From positions 1-63,656 of the forward strand of contig JANQKQ010000056.1 of NCBI GenBank assembly GCA_028281105.1: a stretch of 63,656 nucleotides of DNA, written 5' to 3'. Of the stretch, positions 44,706 through 54,390 are shown piece after piece; the first letter of the stretch is position 1, and each line of letters begins with the position of its first letter. The notes under the pieces are model-generated. The model saw only the letters and a program-made list of their open reading frames with translations. It was not told where the DNA came from and did no database searches. The stretch is from Rhizobiaceae bacterium. Its GTDB lineage: Bacteria; Pseudomonadota; Alphaproteobacteria; Rhizobiales; Rhizobiaceae. The position numbers were made by a program, and so were the translations under genes.

Positions 44706-46373
44706 ATGAAACCGAGTCTGCTAGCCGCGACGGCGCTTTCAGCGTCATTGACCGCGATGTCGATGGCCAATGCTCAAGAGCTTTTGTTTCTCGCCGAGGA
44801 CGTACCGGCGGGATTGAACTATGACGGTCCGGCGGCGGCGATTCCGACCAGCCAGACCGGCATGGTCAACCTGATGGAGCCGCTGTTCGGCTATGCCAGC
44901 GCCGGCGCCAACGACGACGGGGTGATCCTGCCCGACTTCGGCACGTTCGAGGGACGGCTGGTGGAAAGCTGGTCGTATGACGAATCTACGCTGACCTGGA
45001 CGCTCAACCTGCGCCAGGGCGTAAAGGGTTGTGGAGGAGCGACCTTCAACGCCGACGACGTCATCTACACCTTCGCCCGCGCCAAGTCGGTCTCGGGCGC
45101 TGCCCCGATCGGCTGGTTCCTTTCGAACGTGGCCTCGATCGCCAACTTCACGCCGGCGGTGTTCGGCGATGACGCGGCGGCCAAGCAGCTTGGCGACGAG
45201 GTCAAGAAGATCGACGACTACACCGTCACCATCACCCAAGGCGAGCCCAACGCGCTGTTCCTGCCCGTTCTGACCATTTTCGGTCTGTACATCTTCGACA
45301 AGGAAGGCATGGAGGCCCAGGCCACCGAGGCCGACCCGTGGTCGCACGAGCACACCAACAATGTGGGCGTGCCCAGCTTCGGCCCCTACTGCCTGGACAG
45401 CTGGACCAAGGACGACGAGATCGTCTTTACCGCCAACGATGACTATTACGGCGGCGCGCCGGCCATCAAGAAGGTGGTAATGAAGAAGGTGCCGCAGTCG
45501 TCCAACCGGGTCGTCGTGCTGCGCTCCGGCCAGGCGCAACTGGCCCAGACGCTGACCCCGCGCGAGAGCGACTCGCTGCGCGGCGTCAACGGCATCACGG
45601 TGGCGGGCGTTACCGGCAACGAAAACACGTTCATTCACATGAACTTCTCCAACCCGCCGTTCGACAACGTCAAGGTACGCCAGGCGATCGCGCACGCGAT
45701 CCCCTACCAGCAGATCATCGACAACGCCTATTTCGGCGCGGCGAAACGCTGGAACGGGCTGGTGCCGTCCAACTATCCCGGCTTCGTGGCTCCCGACGGC
45801 TACGACTATGACGTGGACAAGGCAAAGGCGCTGCTGGCGGAAGCGGGCTTCCCTAACGGCGAAGGCCTTGACCAGTATGCCGACGCCTTCCAGCTCGCCT
45901 ATGTGGCGGAGAAGGAAACGACGTTAGGCCCTACGGTCAACATCATCCAGACCGCGCTGCGCGAGATCGGCATCCCCGCTTCCCTCAACCCGATGCCGCA
46001 GACCCAGTATGGCGACCGTCAGCTCGTCAAGCGCGATCTACCGTTCGCGATCAACGATCAGGAAAAGCCGATCGGCGTGGACGCAGGCTATGCGGTTCAG
46101 CTGTTCTTCGTCTCCACCGACAAGGGCGGGCTCAACAACATGGTCAACTACTCCTCCGCCATGGTCGACGACACCTGGGCGAAGGCCCGCGTGGAGCCGG
46201 ATACGGGCGCGCGCGACGCCATGCTGGCCGACATCCAGGGCCAGCTGATGGCCGACGTGGCCTGGCTGCCGGTGGTCGAGTACAAGACCCAGTGGGCGTT
46301 TTCCGATCGTCTGAAGGGCATGCGCTGGCATCCGGACAACTCCGTCCGGTTCCACGATCTCTCCCTGGACTGA
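44706..46373 (+). CDS. ABC transporter substrate-binding protein (family 5, peptide type)
   Basis: The lipid-free periplasmic binding protein has about 555 residues. ATG 44706 follows GGGAG. The signal peptide is residues 1-24 (LLAATALSASLTAMSMANAQ). The family-5 fold has MVNLMEPLFGYASAG, LVESWSYDESTLTWTLNLRQGVKGCGG and YTFARAKS, IDDYTVTITQ, and the usual later helices. It delivers substrate to the permeases encoded next. Family-5 proteins bind peptides, opines, sugars or heterocycles, so the ligand cannot be named. It heads the operon of importer, SDR and GMC genes behind operator f, and is separated from the permeases by a hairpin. Confidence 0.88.
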   Translation: MKPSLLAATALSASLTAMSMANAQELLFLAEDVPAGLNYDGPAAAIPTSQTGMVNLMEPLFGYASAGANDDGVILPDFGTFEGRLVESWSYDESTLTWTLNLRQGVKGCGGATFNADDVIYTFARAKSVSGAAPIGWFLSNVASIANFTPAVFGDDAAAKQLGDEVKKIDDYTVTITQGEPNALFLPVLTIFGLYIFDKEGMEAQATEADPWSHEHTNNVGVPSFGPYCLDSWTKDDEIVFTANDDYYGGAPAIKKVVMKKVPQSSNRVVVLRSGQAQLAQTLTPRESDSLRGVNGITVAGVTGNENTFIHMNFSNPPFDNVKVRQAIAHAIPYQQIIDNAYFGAAKRWNGLVPSNYPGFVAPDGYDYDVDKAKALLAEAGFPNGEGLDQYADAFQLAYVAEKETTLGPTVNIIQTALREIGIPASLNPMPQTQYGDRQLVKRDLPFAINDQEKPIGVDAGYAVQLFFVSTDKGGLNNMVNYSSAMVDDTWAKARVEPDTGARDAMLADIQGQLMADVAWLPVVEYKTQWAFSDRLKGMRWHPDNSVRFHDLSLD

Positions 46374-46391
46374 TCGAACAGTGCTAGAAGC

Positions 46392-46420
46392 AGGACGCCG
46401 CGTCTCGCACGCGGCGTCCT
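46392..46420 (+). terminator. Hairpin between binding-protein and permease genes
   Basis: AGGACGCCGCGT (46392-46403), loop CTCGC, ACGCGGCGTCCT (46409-46420): a 12-base perfect stem without a T-run. It probably lowers transcription of the permease genes relative to the binding protein, or protects the upstream mRNA. Confidence 0.6.
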
Positions 46421-46456
46421 GATTGCTTTGTTGTTCAAGCCGATTGCGAAGGCCGC

Positions 46457-47491
46457 GTGCCGATGCTGCTGCGCTATGTCATAGGCCGCCTGCTGGTGGG
46501 CGTCACCCAGCTTCTGGTGCTGACGATCGCGGTATTCTTCCTGATCCGGCTGCTGCCGGCGGACCCGGTCTCACGCTTTGTCGGATTGAATTCCAGCGAC
46601 GAAGCCTATGCGCAAGCAGAGCGCAATCTCGGGCTCGACCGGCCAATCGGCACCCAGTTGGCGCATTATCTGGGGCTGGCGCCTGATGAGGGTTCGGGCC
46701 TACTACAAGGCGATCTGGGCACCTCGTGGGTCACCGGCTCGCCGGTCGTCTCCGAAATCGGCCAGACCCTGCCGCTCACCCTTGAACTGATCACGCTGAG
46801 TTTTCTGTTCGCCTTCCTCATCGCCGTGCCCGTGGGCATGCTGGCGGCGCTACGGCCCGGCGGCAAGGCGGACAAGGCGGTGTTCGTGTACTCGCTGTTC
46901 GCCGGCTCGCAGCCGGAGTTCTGGTGGGGCATCCTGTTCGTCTACGTGTTCTTCTTCGTGCTCGGCGTGGCGCCGCCGCCGCTGGGCATCTTGTCGCCGC
47001 TCACCACCGCGCCGCCGGCCACCACCGGCTTTATTCTCGTCGACAGCCTGATCGCCGGCAATGTGTCGGCCTTCTTCGAGGCGCTGCACCACTTCATGCT
47101 GCCGGTGGGCACGCTGGTGTTCATCCTGTCGGGGCCGATCGTCAAGATGGTGCGCCAGAACATGGTGCGCGCGCTGCAAAGCGACTTCGTGCTGTACGCG
47201 CGCTGCGCCGGCCTGCCGCGCCGGGTGATCGCGTTCTACGCGTTGCGCGCGGCCATGGCCCCGGCGATGACGCTGATCGGTATTCTCTACGGCTTCATGC
47301 TGGGCGGGGCGGTGCTGGTGGAAAGCGTGTTCGCGCTGGGCGGCATCGGGCAATATGCCATTCGCTCGATCCTGGCTTTCGACTATCCGGCGATCCAAGG
47401 CGTGGTGCTGGTGATCACGGCGATCTCGCTGCTGATCTACCTGCTGCTCGACATTGCCCACGCCTTCATCGACCCGAGGGTGGCGTACTGA
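46457..47491 (+). CDS. ABC transporter permease (DppB type)
   Basis: The 344-residue inner-membrane protein with six or so helices has FLIRLLPADPVSRFVGLNSS (about 28), then membrane-domain motifs LEAGSQPEFWWG-like (FAGSQPEFWWGILFVYVF), a FALGGIGQYAIRSILAFDYPAIQG segment (about 290, coupling helix in dipeptide permeases) and IAHAFIDPRVAY at the end. It pairs with the DppC-type gene next to it. GTG 46457 and ATG 46463 are both in frame. Confidence 0.87.
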   Translation: MPMLLRYVIGRLLVGVTQLLVLTIAVFFLIRLLPADPVSRFVGLNSSDEAYAQAERNLGLDRPIGTQLAHYLGLAPDEGSGLLQGDLGTSWVTGSPVVSEIGQTLPLTLELITLSFLFAFLIAVPVGMLAALRPGGKADKAVFVYSLFAGSQPEFWWGILFVYVFFFVLGVAPPPLGILSPLTTAPPATTGFILVDSLIAGNVSAFFEALHHFMLPVGTLVFILSGPIVKMVRQNMVRALQSDFVLYARCAGLPRRVIAFYALRAAMAPAMTLIGILYGFMLGGAVLVESVFALGGIGQYAIRSILAFDYPAIQGVVLVITAISLLIYLLLDIAHAFIDPRVAY

Positions 47492-47492
47492 G

Positions 47493-48389
47493 ATGGCCGA
47501 CGTGAGCGAGATCCAGGCCGGCGCCACACAAAAACGGCGGACCGACTGGCTGTTCGTCGTCGGCGTATCGATCGTCTCGCTGGTCGTCGTGCTCGCCGCG
47601 ATCGGCCCGGCGATCTCGCCCTACGATCCCACGGTTTCCACGCCCACCGTTTCGATGCCGCCACCGCCGCTGGCGCAATGGCCGTCCCTGTTCTGGGGCG
47701 TGCTGACCGGCTCGGTCGAACAAACGCCGCACTGGTTCGGCACCGATTCCTCGGGCTTCGACATCTTCTCGCGCGTCATCAGCGCCCCGCGCATCGACCT
47801 GACCATCGCGCTCGCCGCCAACGGCCTGTCGCTACTGCTGGGCGTATTCCTGGGGCTGATCGCCGGCTATTTCCGCAACATCGGCACCGAGGTCATGATG
47901 CGCACCTCCGACGTGCTGCAGTCCTTTCCCGTGTTCATCTCGGCGATGATCCTGGTCGCGCTGGCCGGGCGCTCGACCACCAACATCGTCATCGCGCTGG
48001 CCCTGCTCTACACGCCGATCTATGTGCGGCTTACCCGCTCGGAGGTGCTCAGCCAGAAGACGCGCGGCTATGTGGAGGCGGCGCGCGCGCTGGGCAATTC
48101 GGAACTGATCATCGCGCTGCGCCACGTGCTGCCCAATTCCATGGCCCCGGCGCTGATCCAGTCATCGGTGACCATCGGCTTCGCCATCCTGCTCACCGCC
48201 GGCCTTAGCTTCGTCGGCGCAGGGGTTCGCCCGCCCACGCCCGAATGGGGGCTGATGATCTCCACCGGCGCGACCCAGATCGTGCTGGGCGAATGGTGGC
48301 CGTCCCTGTTCCCCGGCATCGCGATCTCGGCCACCGTGTTCGGCTTCGCGGTACTCGGCAACGCGCTGGAGCGGCGCTATGCTGGTTAA
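47493..48389 (+). CDS. ABC transporter permease (DppC type)
   Basis: The 298-residue DppC-type permease has DWLFVVGVSIVSLVVVLAAIGPAIS (first helix, about 19), FGTDSSGFDIFSRVISAPRIDL (about 84), the coupling motif EAARALGNSELIIALRHVLPNSMAPALIQ (about 190), and GLSFVGAGVRPPTPEWGLMI near the end. ATG 47493 is two bases after the DppB stop. The gene ends 26 bases before the ATPase GTG. Confidence 0.87.
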   Translation: MADVSEIQAGATQKRRTDWLFVVGVSIVSLVVVLAAIGPAISPYDPTVSTPTVSMPPPPLAQWPSLFWGVLTGSVEQTPHWFGTDSSGFDIFSRVISAPRIDLTIALAANGLSLLLGVFLGLIAGYFRNIGTEVMMRTSDVLQSFPVFISAMILVALAGRSTTNIVIALALLYTPIYVRLTRSEVLSQKTRGYVEAARALGNSELIIALRHVLPNSMAPALIQSSVTIGFAILLTAGLSFVGAGVRPPTPEWGLMISTGATQIVLGEWWPSLFPGIAISATVFGFAVLGNALERRYAG

Positions 48390-48414
48390 GGCGGGCACAG
48401 CGAAGGAGGCACGG

Positions 48415-50235
48415 GTGGAAGGCCGCTCACCGGTCATCGAGGCGCGCAACCTGGCGGTGCGCTACGTCACCGCGACGGGCGTCGTCACCCCGGTGCGCGA
48501 TCTCACACTCACCGTGCACGAGCGCGAGGTGGTCGGCCTGGTCGGCGACGCCGGCTCCGGCAAGTCGACGGCAGCGCTGGCGCTGATGGGCGTGGTGCGC
48601 CCGCCCGGGCAGATCGCTTCGGGCTCGGTGATGTTCGGCGGGCGCGACCTGCTGGGCCTGGACGAGGACGCTCTGCGCGCCATTCGCGGCAACGAGATCG
48701 GCATCATCGTCCAGAACCCGCGCTCCTCCCTCAACCCGATGCTGCGCATCGGCCGCCAGATCGCCAACGTCTACGGCGCGCACAACCAGGCCACCAGCCG
48801 CGAAGGCTGGGACAAGGCGGTCGACATGCTGCGCATGGTAGGCATCAACGATCCCGAACGCCGGGTCGGCGCCTACGCGCACGAACTGTCCGGCGGCATG
48901 GCGCAGCGCGCGCTGATCGCCATGGCGCTTTCCTCTTCGCCACGCCTGCTGATCGCCGATGAGCCGACCTCGGGGCTGGACGTCACCATCCAGGCCCAGT
49001 TCCTCGACGAGATGTGGCAAACGGTGCAGGCTACCGGCTCGGCGATCCTGCTGATCAGCCAGGACCTGGGCGTGATCGCCAACTATTGCGACCGGGTCGT
49101 CGTCCTGCACGACGGGGCGATCGTCGAGGACCGGCCGGTCGGCGAGTTCTTCGCCGATCCCCAACACCCTTACAGCCGCTCGATCCTGGCGCTGCAGAAG
49201 GCGGCGAGCGAGGCGGACGCGGTGGCCAAGCGATCCGACGGCGAGCGCGAGAAGCTGATCGAGATCCGCGATCTCGCCAAGAACTTCCCGATCCGGGGCA
49301 GCAAGAAGGTGGTCCAGGCGGTCGAGAACCTGTCGATGACGATCGGCAGGGGCGAAACCGTCGGCCTGGTCGGCGAATCGGGCTCGGGCAAGACCACGGT
49401 CGGGCGCTGCCTGTTGCGGCTGGAAGAACCCACCGCCGGGCAGATCGAATATGGCGGCACCGACATCTCGGCGATCGCGCGTTCCGGCATGAAGCGGTTC
49501 CGCTCGAAACTGCAGATCGTGTTCCAGGACCCCTACGATTCGCTCAACCCGCGCTGGAGCGTCGGCCAGGTGCTGCGCGAGCCGCTGAACCTGCACACGT
49601 CGCTAAGCACGGCCGAGAAGACCGCGCGCATCGGCGAACTGCTGGAGTTGGTCGGCCTGTCCCCCGACATCGTCTCGGCCAAGCCGCGCGATCTGGGCGC
49701 GTCGACCCTGCAGCGCGTCAACATCGCCCGCGCCATCGCCACCGATCCCGAGTTCATCGTGCTGGATGAACCCACCTCGGTGCTGGCGCCTGCGGCGATC
49801 GACGGACTGGTCACCCTGCTGCGCGCGCTACAGGCCGAATTGGGCTTGAGCTACCTGTTCATCTCGCACGACCTGACCACGGTGAAATATCTGTGCGACC
49901 GGGTCGCGGTGATGTATCTGGGCCAGGTGGTGGAGACCGGCACGGTCGACCAGGTGTTCAACGCGCCGCTGCATCCCTATTCGCGCTCCCTGCTCGATTC
50001 CCACCTGTTCCCCGACCCCACCGACCGCCGTGTCGACCGGCCCGACCGCGAGCAACTGGAGGGCGAGATTCCCTCGCCCGTCGACCTGCCCAAAGGCTGC
50101 TACCTGGCCGGGCGCTGCCCGCATGCGCTGGAGCGCTGCCGGGCCGAGCCGCAGATGCTGCACGATATGGGCGATCAACGCACCGCGCGCTGCTGGCGGG
50201 TGGCCGAGGGCGATCTTGAGGAGGCCGGCCGATGA
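48415..50235 (+). CDS. Fused ABC transporter ATPase (DppD-DppF type)
   Basis: The protein has about 606 residues and two nucleotide-binding domains. NBD1 has LVGDAGSGKSTAAL (Walker A, about 43), AHELSGGMAQRALIAMAL and LLIADEPTSGLDV. NBD2 has VGESGSGKTTVGRC (about 326), but its signature reads LGASTLQRV instead of LSGGQ and its D-loop reads PTSVLAPAAI instead of SALD. The C-terminal oligopeptide-type tail has GCYLAGRCPHALERCRAEP. Both halves thus energise import, but one composite ATP site is probably degenerate. GTG 48415 with GGAGG is preferred; ATG 48379 overlaps the DppC stop. Confidence 0.88.
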   Translation: MEGRSPVIEARNLAVRYVTATGVVTPVRDLTLTVHEREVVGLVGDAGSGKSTAALALMGVVRPPGQIASGSVMFGGRDLLGLDEDALRAIRGNEIGIIVQNPRSSLNPMLRIGRQIANVYGAHNQATSREGWDKAVDMLRMVGINDPERRVGAYAHELSGGMAQRALIAMALSSSPRLLIADEPTSGLDVTIQAQFLDEMWQTVQATGSAILLISQDLGVIANYCDRVVVLHDGAIVEDRPVGEFFADPQHPYSRSILALQKAASEADAVAKRSDGEREKLIEIRDLAKNFPIRGSKKVVQAVENLSMTIGRGETVGLVGESGSGKTTVGRCLLRLEEPTAGQIEYGGTDISAIARSGMKRFRSKLQIVFQDPYDSLNPRWSVGQVLREPLNLHTSLSTAEKTARIGELLELVGLSPDIVSAKPRDLGASTLQRVNIARAIATDPEFIVLDEPTSVLAPAAIDGLVTLLRALQAELGLSYLFISHDLTTVKYLCDRVAVMYLGQVVETGTVDQVFNAPLHPYSRSLLDSHLFPDPTDRRVDRPDREQLEGEIPSPVDLPKGCYLAGRCPHALERCRAEPQMLHDMGDQRTARCWRVAEGDLEEAGR

Positions 50236-50999
50236 ACGGCGCGCATGACGGCAAGGTGGCGTTCATCACCGGCGCGGCCAGCGGCATCGGCCTGGCGATC
50301 GCCGAGCGGCTGCATGGCGATGGGGCCAAGGTGGTGCTGGCCGACATCGATGAAGGCAGGTTGAGCCAAGCTGCCGAACGCATCGGCGGCGACCAGGCTC
50401 GACTTGACGTCACCGACGCCGATGCGTTCGAGGCCGCAATCGACCAGGTGCGCCAGGACCACGGCCGCCTCGACATTCTCGTCAACAATGCCGGCGTCAT
50501 CGACATCCAGCCGGTGGCCGAAACCACGCCTGAAGCCTGGCAAAGGCTGTTCGCGGTCAACGTGCACGGCACGTTCAACGGCTGCCGGGCGGCCGCGCGC
50601 GTCATGCGCGAGCAGGGCTCGGGCTCGATTATCAACGCCAGCTCCGGCGCCGGGCGGCGGGGCGTGGCCAATATCGCCGGCTATTGCGCGTCCAAGGCCG
50701 CCGTCATCTCGCTGACCCAGTCGCTGGCCGCCGAGCTGGCGCCGCACGGGGTGCGCGTCAACGCCTATGTGCCCGGCCACATCCAGACCCCGTTCTGGCA
50801 TGGGATCGCCGCCGGGTTCGCCGGGGTTACCGGCAAGAGCGAGGATGAGGTGGTGGAGATGTTCCGCGCCACCGTGCCGATGGGCCGGTTCGGCACGCCG
50901 CAGGAAGTGGCCGCCGCCGTCTCATGGCTGGCGAGCGACGAAGCCTCCTATGTCTCCGGAGAATCCCTGGCGATGAACGGGGCGGAGTTTCCTTACTGA
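50232..50999 (+). CDS. Short-chain dehydrogenase/reductase
   Basis: The 255-residue classical SDR has FITGAASGIGLAIAERL (about 11), DILVNNAGVIDIQ, INASSGAGRRG and YCASKAA (catalytic Tyr/Lys, about 155). It carries the C-terminal VSGESLAMNGAEFPY end typical of SDRs. ATG 50232 overlaps the ATPase stop (ATGA). It is transcribed with the importer, which suggests the substrate or its first product is oxidised by this enzyme. Confidence 0.85.
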   Translation: MNGAHDGKVAFITGAASGIGLAIAERLHGDGAKVVLADIDEGRLSQAAERIGGDQARLDVTDADAFEAAIDQVRQDHGRLDILVNNAGVIDIQPVAETTPEAWQRLFAVNVHGTFNGCRAAARVMREQGSGSIINASSGAGRRGVANIAGYCASKAAVISLTQSLAAELAPHGVRVNAYVPGHIQTPFWHGIAAGFAGVTGKSEDEVVEMFRATVPMGRFGTPQEVAAAVSWLASDEASYVSGESLAMNGAEFPY

Positions 51000-51011
51000 G
51001 GAAGGACGGCC

Positions 51012-52598
51012 ATGCGCAGCTTCGATTACATCGTCATCGGCGCCGGCTCGGCCGGCTGCGTGCTCGCCAATCGATTGTCCGAGAGTGGCAAACATCAAGT
51101 GCTGCTGATCGAGGCCGGCGGCAGCGACCGCCACCCGGTGCTGCGCGTGCCGCTGGCCGCCGGGCTCGCCTATTTCTGGAAGTCGTTCAACTGGGGCTAC
51201 GAGATCGCCCCGCAGAAGCACATGGACGACCGCACCATCCCGTGGCCGCGCGGCAGGGTGCTGGGCGGGTCGTCGTCGATCAACGGCATGATGTATATGC
51301 GCGGCAACCGTGCCGACTACGACCAGTGGGCGCAGATGGGGCTGGCCGGCTGGTCCTATGACGACGTGCTGCCGCTGTTCATCAAGTCCGAGGACCACGC
51401 CGACCGCGACGATGATTACCACGGCAAAGGCGGGCCGCTGCGAGTGGTGCGCGCGGCGGCCGACCATCCGCTCTACGACGCCTTCCTCGCGTCGGGCATG
51501 GCCAACGGCGCGCGGCCCAACGACGATTTCAACGGCGCCGAGCAGGAGGGGCTGGGCCGCTACGACTTCAACTATCGCGACGGGCGCAGGGAATCGGCGG
51601 CCACCGCCTTCCTCGCCCCGGCGCGCGGGCGGCCCAATCTGACAGTCTGGAAGAACACGACCGTCACCCGGCTGGGGATCGAGGACGGGCACGTCACCAC
51701 GATCGCAGTCGAGCGCGGCGGCAGGGCCGAGACCGTCGGCGTCGGCGGCGAGGCGATCCTGGCGGCCGGCGCGATCAACTCGCCCGTGCTGCTGGAACAG
51801 TCGGGCATCGGCAATCCCGACATCCTGTCCGCCAACGGCATCGAGTGCCGGCTCCCCCTGCCCGCCGTCGGCGAGAATCTGCAGGACCATCTGGGCGTCT
51901 ACCTGACCTATGCATGCAACCAGCCGATTACGCTGTACTCGCTGTTCCGGCCGGACCGCGCCGTGATCGCCGGCCTGCGCGCGCTTCTGTTCGGCACCGG
52001 GCCGGCCGCCGCCGTGCCGCTGGAGGCCGGCGGATTCCTCAAGACCCGGCCCGAACTCGACATCCCCGACATCCACATCACCTTTGTGCCCGGGCTCAAC
52101 CTGGAGACCACCCAGAAAGGCCAGGGCCAGCACGGCTATCTGATCAACTTCTACCAGCTTCGCCCGCACAGCCGCGGCTCGGTGCATGCGAGCGGGCCGG
52201 GCGGACGCGGCACGCCGGTCATCGATCCCAACTATCTGGCGGCGCAAGCCGACCGGCGCTGCATGCGCGACGGGGTTCGCCTGGCGCAGACAATCGGCAA
52301 CACCGAACCACTCGCCGGCTACCGCGCCGGCCGCATCTCGCCAGCCCATGAATTGCAGGGCGACGACGAGATCGACGCCTGGGTGCGCGAAGGCGCCAAC
52401 ACGATCTTCCACCCCGTCGGCACCTGCCGCATGGGCGCGGACGATGAAAGCGTCGTCGACCCGCAACTGCGCCTGCGCGGTCTTGCCAACCTGCGCATCG
52501 CCGATGCCTCGGTGATGCCCACCATCATCGGCGGCAACACTTCGGCGCCGACCATGATGATCGCGGAGAAGGCCGCGCAGATGATCGCGGCGGGCTGA
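51012..52598 (+). CDS. GMC-family oxidoreductase (second copy)
   Basis: The 528-residue enzyme has YIVIGAGSAGCVLANRLSESG (about 5-25), GRVLGGSSSINGMMYMRGNRADY (about 80), a long substrate domain and catalytic end IFHPVGTCRMGADDESVVDP (His, about 464) plus VMPTIIGGNTSAPTMMIAEKA (Asn, about 508). It is related to the GMC gene at 25872-27461 but not a close copy. It oxidises alcohol-type substrates using FAD. The ATG has GGAAGGA upstream. It ends the operon at 52598; no clear terminator follows. Confidence 0.88.
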   Translation: MRSFDYIVIGAGSAGCVLANRLSESGKHQVLLIEAGGSDRHPVLRVPLAAGLAYFWKSFNWGYEIAPQKHMDDRTIPWPRGRVLGGSSSINGMMYMRGNRADYDQWAQMGLAGWSYDDVLPLFIKSEDHADRDDDYHGKGGPLRVVRAAADHPLYDAFLASGMANGARPNDDFNGAEQEGLGRYDFNYRDGRRESAATAFLAPARGRPNLTVWKNTTVTRLGIEDGHVTTIAVERGGRAETVGVGGEAILAAGAINSPVLLEQSGIGNPDILSANGIECRLPLPAVGENLQDHLGVYLTYACNQPITLYSLFRPDRAVIAGLRALLFGTGPAAAVPLEAGGFLKTRPELDIPDIHITFVPGLNLETTQKGQGQHGYLINFYQLRPHSRGSVHASGPGGRGTPVIDPNYLAAQADRRCMRDGVRLAQTIGNTEPLAGYRAGRISPAHELQGDDEIDAWVREGANTIFHPVGTCRMGADDESVVDPQLRLRGLANLRIADASVMPTIIGGNTSAPTMMIAEKAAQMIAAG

Positions 52599-52845
52599 AG
52601 CCGCTGCCGCAAGCGCGCATATCCGGCAATATTGGAGTTGGAATTCCCCAGGTTTCATGGACGGATCGACGCGATTGGTCAGCGTCGTGGTGTGGCCCAT
52701 GGCTTTCGACTCTCACATGGATGTATTCTGTGTGCTCGCGTTGTGACGCACGCGCGAAACTCGCCAACGGGCCTGGATCGCTAAACGGTTGCGCGATTTA
52801 TGTTGGCGCGGCCCGCCCGCTTCTGCCAAACTTGCACACTTGGCC

Positions 52846-54390
52846 ATGACCGATCCGACCGACGACATCATCCGACTTCTTCGCGCCGGCAGAACGCGCC
52901 AGGCGGTGAACCTTGTGGACGCCAATGGCGGGCCGTATTTCGGCTTCATCCACGGTTACGAGGCGCTGAACGCTCTGGTGGCCGCCGCTTCCGAGGAAGC
53001 GCTGTACGGGCACCAGACGCTTTTGTCGTGCTACTGTTTTGCGCTGGCCAAGGCCGGCCGCGCGCGCCGCGCCAATGCCATCCTGCAGGACAAGCGCGCG
53101 AGCTTCGATTCCGTCTTCTTGCGCGACCTGATCGAGCTTGCGGTGTTCATCCACACCGGCGAGCCGGTCACCGAGCCCCAACTGACGCGCTGGCGCCAGT
53201 TGGAGGGCCTGCTGCCGATCGACAATCCGCTGCAGGACGGGCTGTACTACAACTGCATGGTCATCGTCCTGGTGCGCCTTAACCTGCTCGAACAGGCCAG
53301 AAGCGTCGCCTTGCGGGCGATCGAGAGCTATCGGCAGGCGCAGAACCCGAGCCTGGAATTCTACATCCACATGCATCTGGCGCATGCCTCGCTGGTGGAA
53401 GGCAACCTGCATCGCGCGCGGCGTGAGATCTCCATGGCGCGCACGCTGGTCCAGGAAGGCGAGCAGGCCCACGCCACCTCCGCAGCCTTTCTGGAAATCA
53501 CCGCGAACACCATCGCCTGGGAGACGGGACGCTATGTGCCCGACCTTCCCCGGCTCTTGGAATTGCGCCAGGAACTGGTGAGCGGCGACAGCTGGGCGGA
53601 GATCTTCAACGAGTTGTGCCGCGTCGGCGCGTTTTCGCTGTATTTCGCGCATGGACTGCCGGCGGCGCTCGATTTCCTGACCGACTGCCAGATCGACTTC
53701 AACCGACGCCACGGCGACTTCTCCGAAGCGCTGGACATCATCGCGGCGGCGGTCGAACTGTTGGACGGCAGGACCGAACGCGCGCAGCGATATGCCGCCA
53801 ATCCGCCGAAAAACCAGAGCCTCGTCGGGGCGACCGGATGGATCGTGCTGCGCGGCATGATCGCCAAGTTGAGCGGCGAGGAGATCGTTCCGCCAACGGC
53901 GCCGGAGCTGGGCATCTCGCCGCGGTTCGCCGTGGTCAACGAGCTGGTCAGGGCCTCGCAGGCCAAGGAGGAGCGTGACAAGGCGCGTCAGCGCCGCCAC
54001 GTGCAGAACGCCCTGCGCTTCGCGGTCAACGACGACCTGGTCGGCATTTTCATGGAGCACCGCGAAGTGGTGATCGGGGTCTGTGCGCAACTGGCCTCGG
54101 GCAAGTTCGCGCGCGGCCACATCCAGCTCGGCCGCATGGCAAGGCGGGTCCACCATCTGGTCCGCGACAGCTATTCGATGCCGCAGCCGCTGTCGGAGCG
54201 CGGAATCACCGCGCAACAGCTTCGCGTGCTGTCGGCCCTGCGCGAAGGCGCATCCAACAAGCAGATCGCGCGCAAGCTGGGGCTTTCGGAAGCGGCGATC
54301 AAATATCACCTGGGACGGCTGTTCGACGTTTTCGAAGTCGCGAAACGCGGACAATTAATTGAAAAAATTGAAAAAATAATGGTAACATAG
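52846..54390 (+). CDS. LuxR-family regulator with TPR-like N-terminal region
   Basis: The protein has about 514 residues. Residues 1-430 are helical repeats (LARAGRAR, LEGLLPIDNPLQDGLYYN, YIHMHLAHASLVEGNLHRARREISMARTL) of MalT/TPR kind. The end is a LuxR HTH (about 450-510: ERGITAQQLRVLSALREGASNKQIARKLGLSEAAIKYHLGRLF). No Walker A is seen, so it is not a full STAND ATPase. ATG 52846 is used; the frame opens at 52789. The 3' end of the gene is strikingly AT-rich (54350-54385). It lies directly upstream of the HyuA/DUF917/ABC operon and is the likely activator of it. Confidence 0.82.
   Translation: MTDPTDDIIRLLRAGRTRQAVNLVDANGGPYFGFIHGYEALNALVAAASEEALYGHQTLLSCYCFALAKAGRARRANAILQDKRASFDSVFLRDLIELAVFIHTGEPVTEPQLTRWRQLEGLLPIDNPLQDGLYYNCMVIVLVRLNLLEQARSVALRAIESYRQAQNPSLEFYIHMHLAHASLVEGNLHRARREISMARTLVQEGEQAHATSAAFLEITANTIAWETGRYVPDLPRLLELRQELVSGDSWAEIFNELCRVGAFSLYFAHGLPAALDFLTDCQIDFNRRHGDFSEALDIIAAAVELLDGRTERAQRYAANPPKNQSLVGATGWIVLRGMIAKLSGEEIVPPTAPELGISPRFAVVNELVRASQAKEERDKARQRRHVQNALRFAVNDDLVGIFMEHREVVIGVCAQLASGKFARGHIQLGRMARRVHHLVRDSYSMPQPLSERGITAQQLRVLSALREGASNKQIARKLGLSEAAIKYHLGRLFDVFEVAKRGQLIEKIEKIMVT

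Noticed and set aside
50922-52700. Minus-strand 592-codon frame opposite the second GMC gene
   Set aside because: Antisense of a protein with complete GMC motifs; product has no domain.
52798-54354. Minus-strand 518-codon frame opposite the LuxR gene
   Set aside because: The plus strand has the LuxR HTH and TPR-like pattern; the minus product has none.
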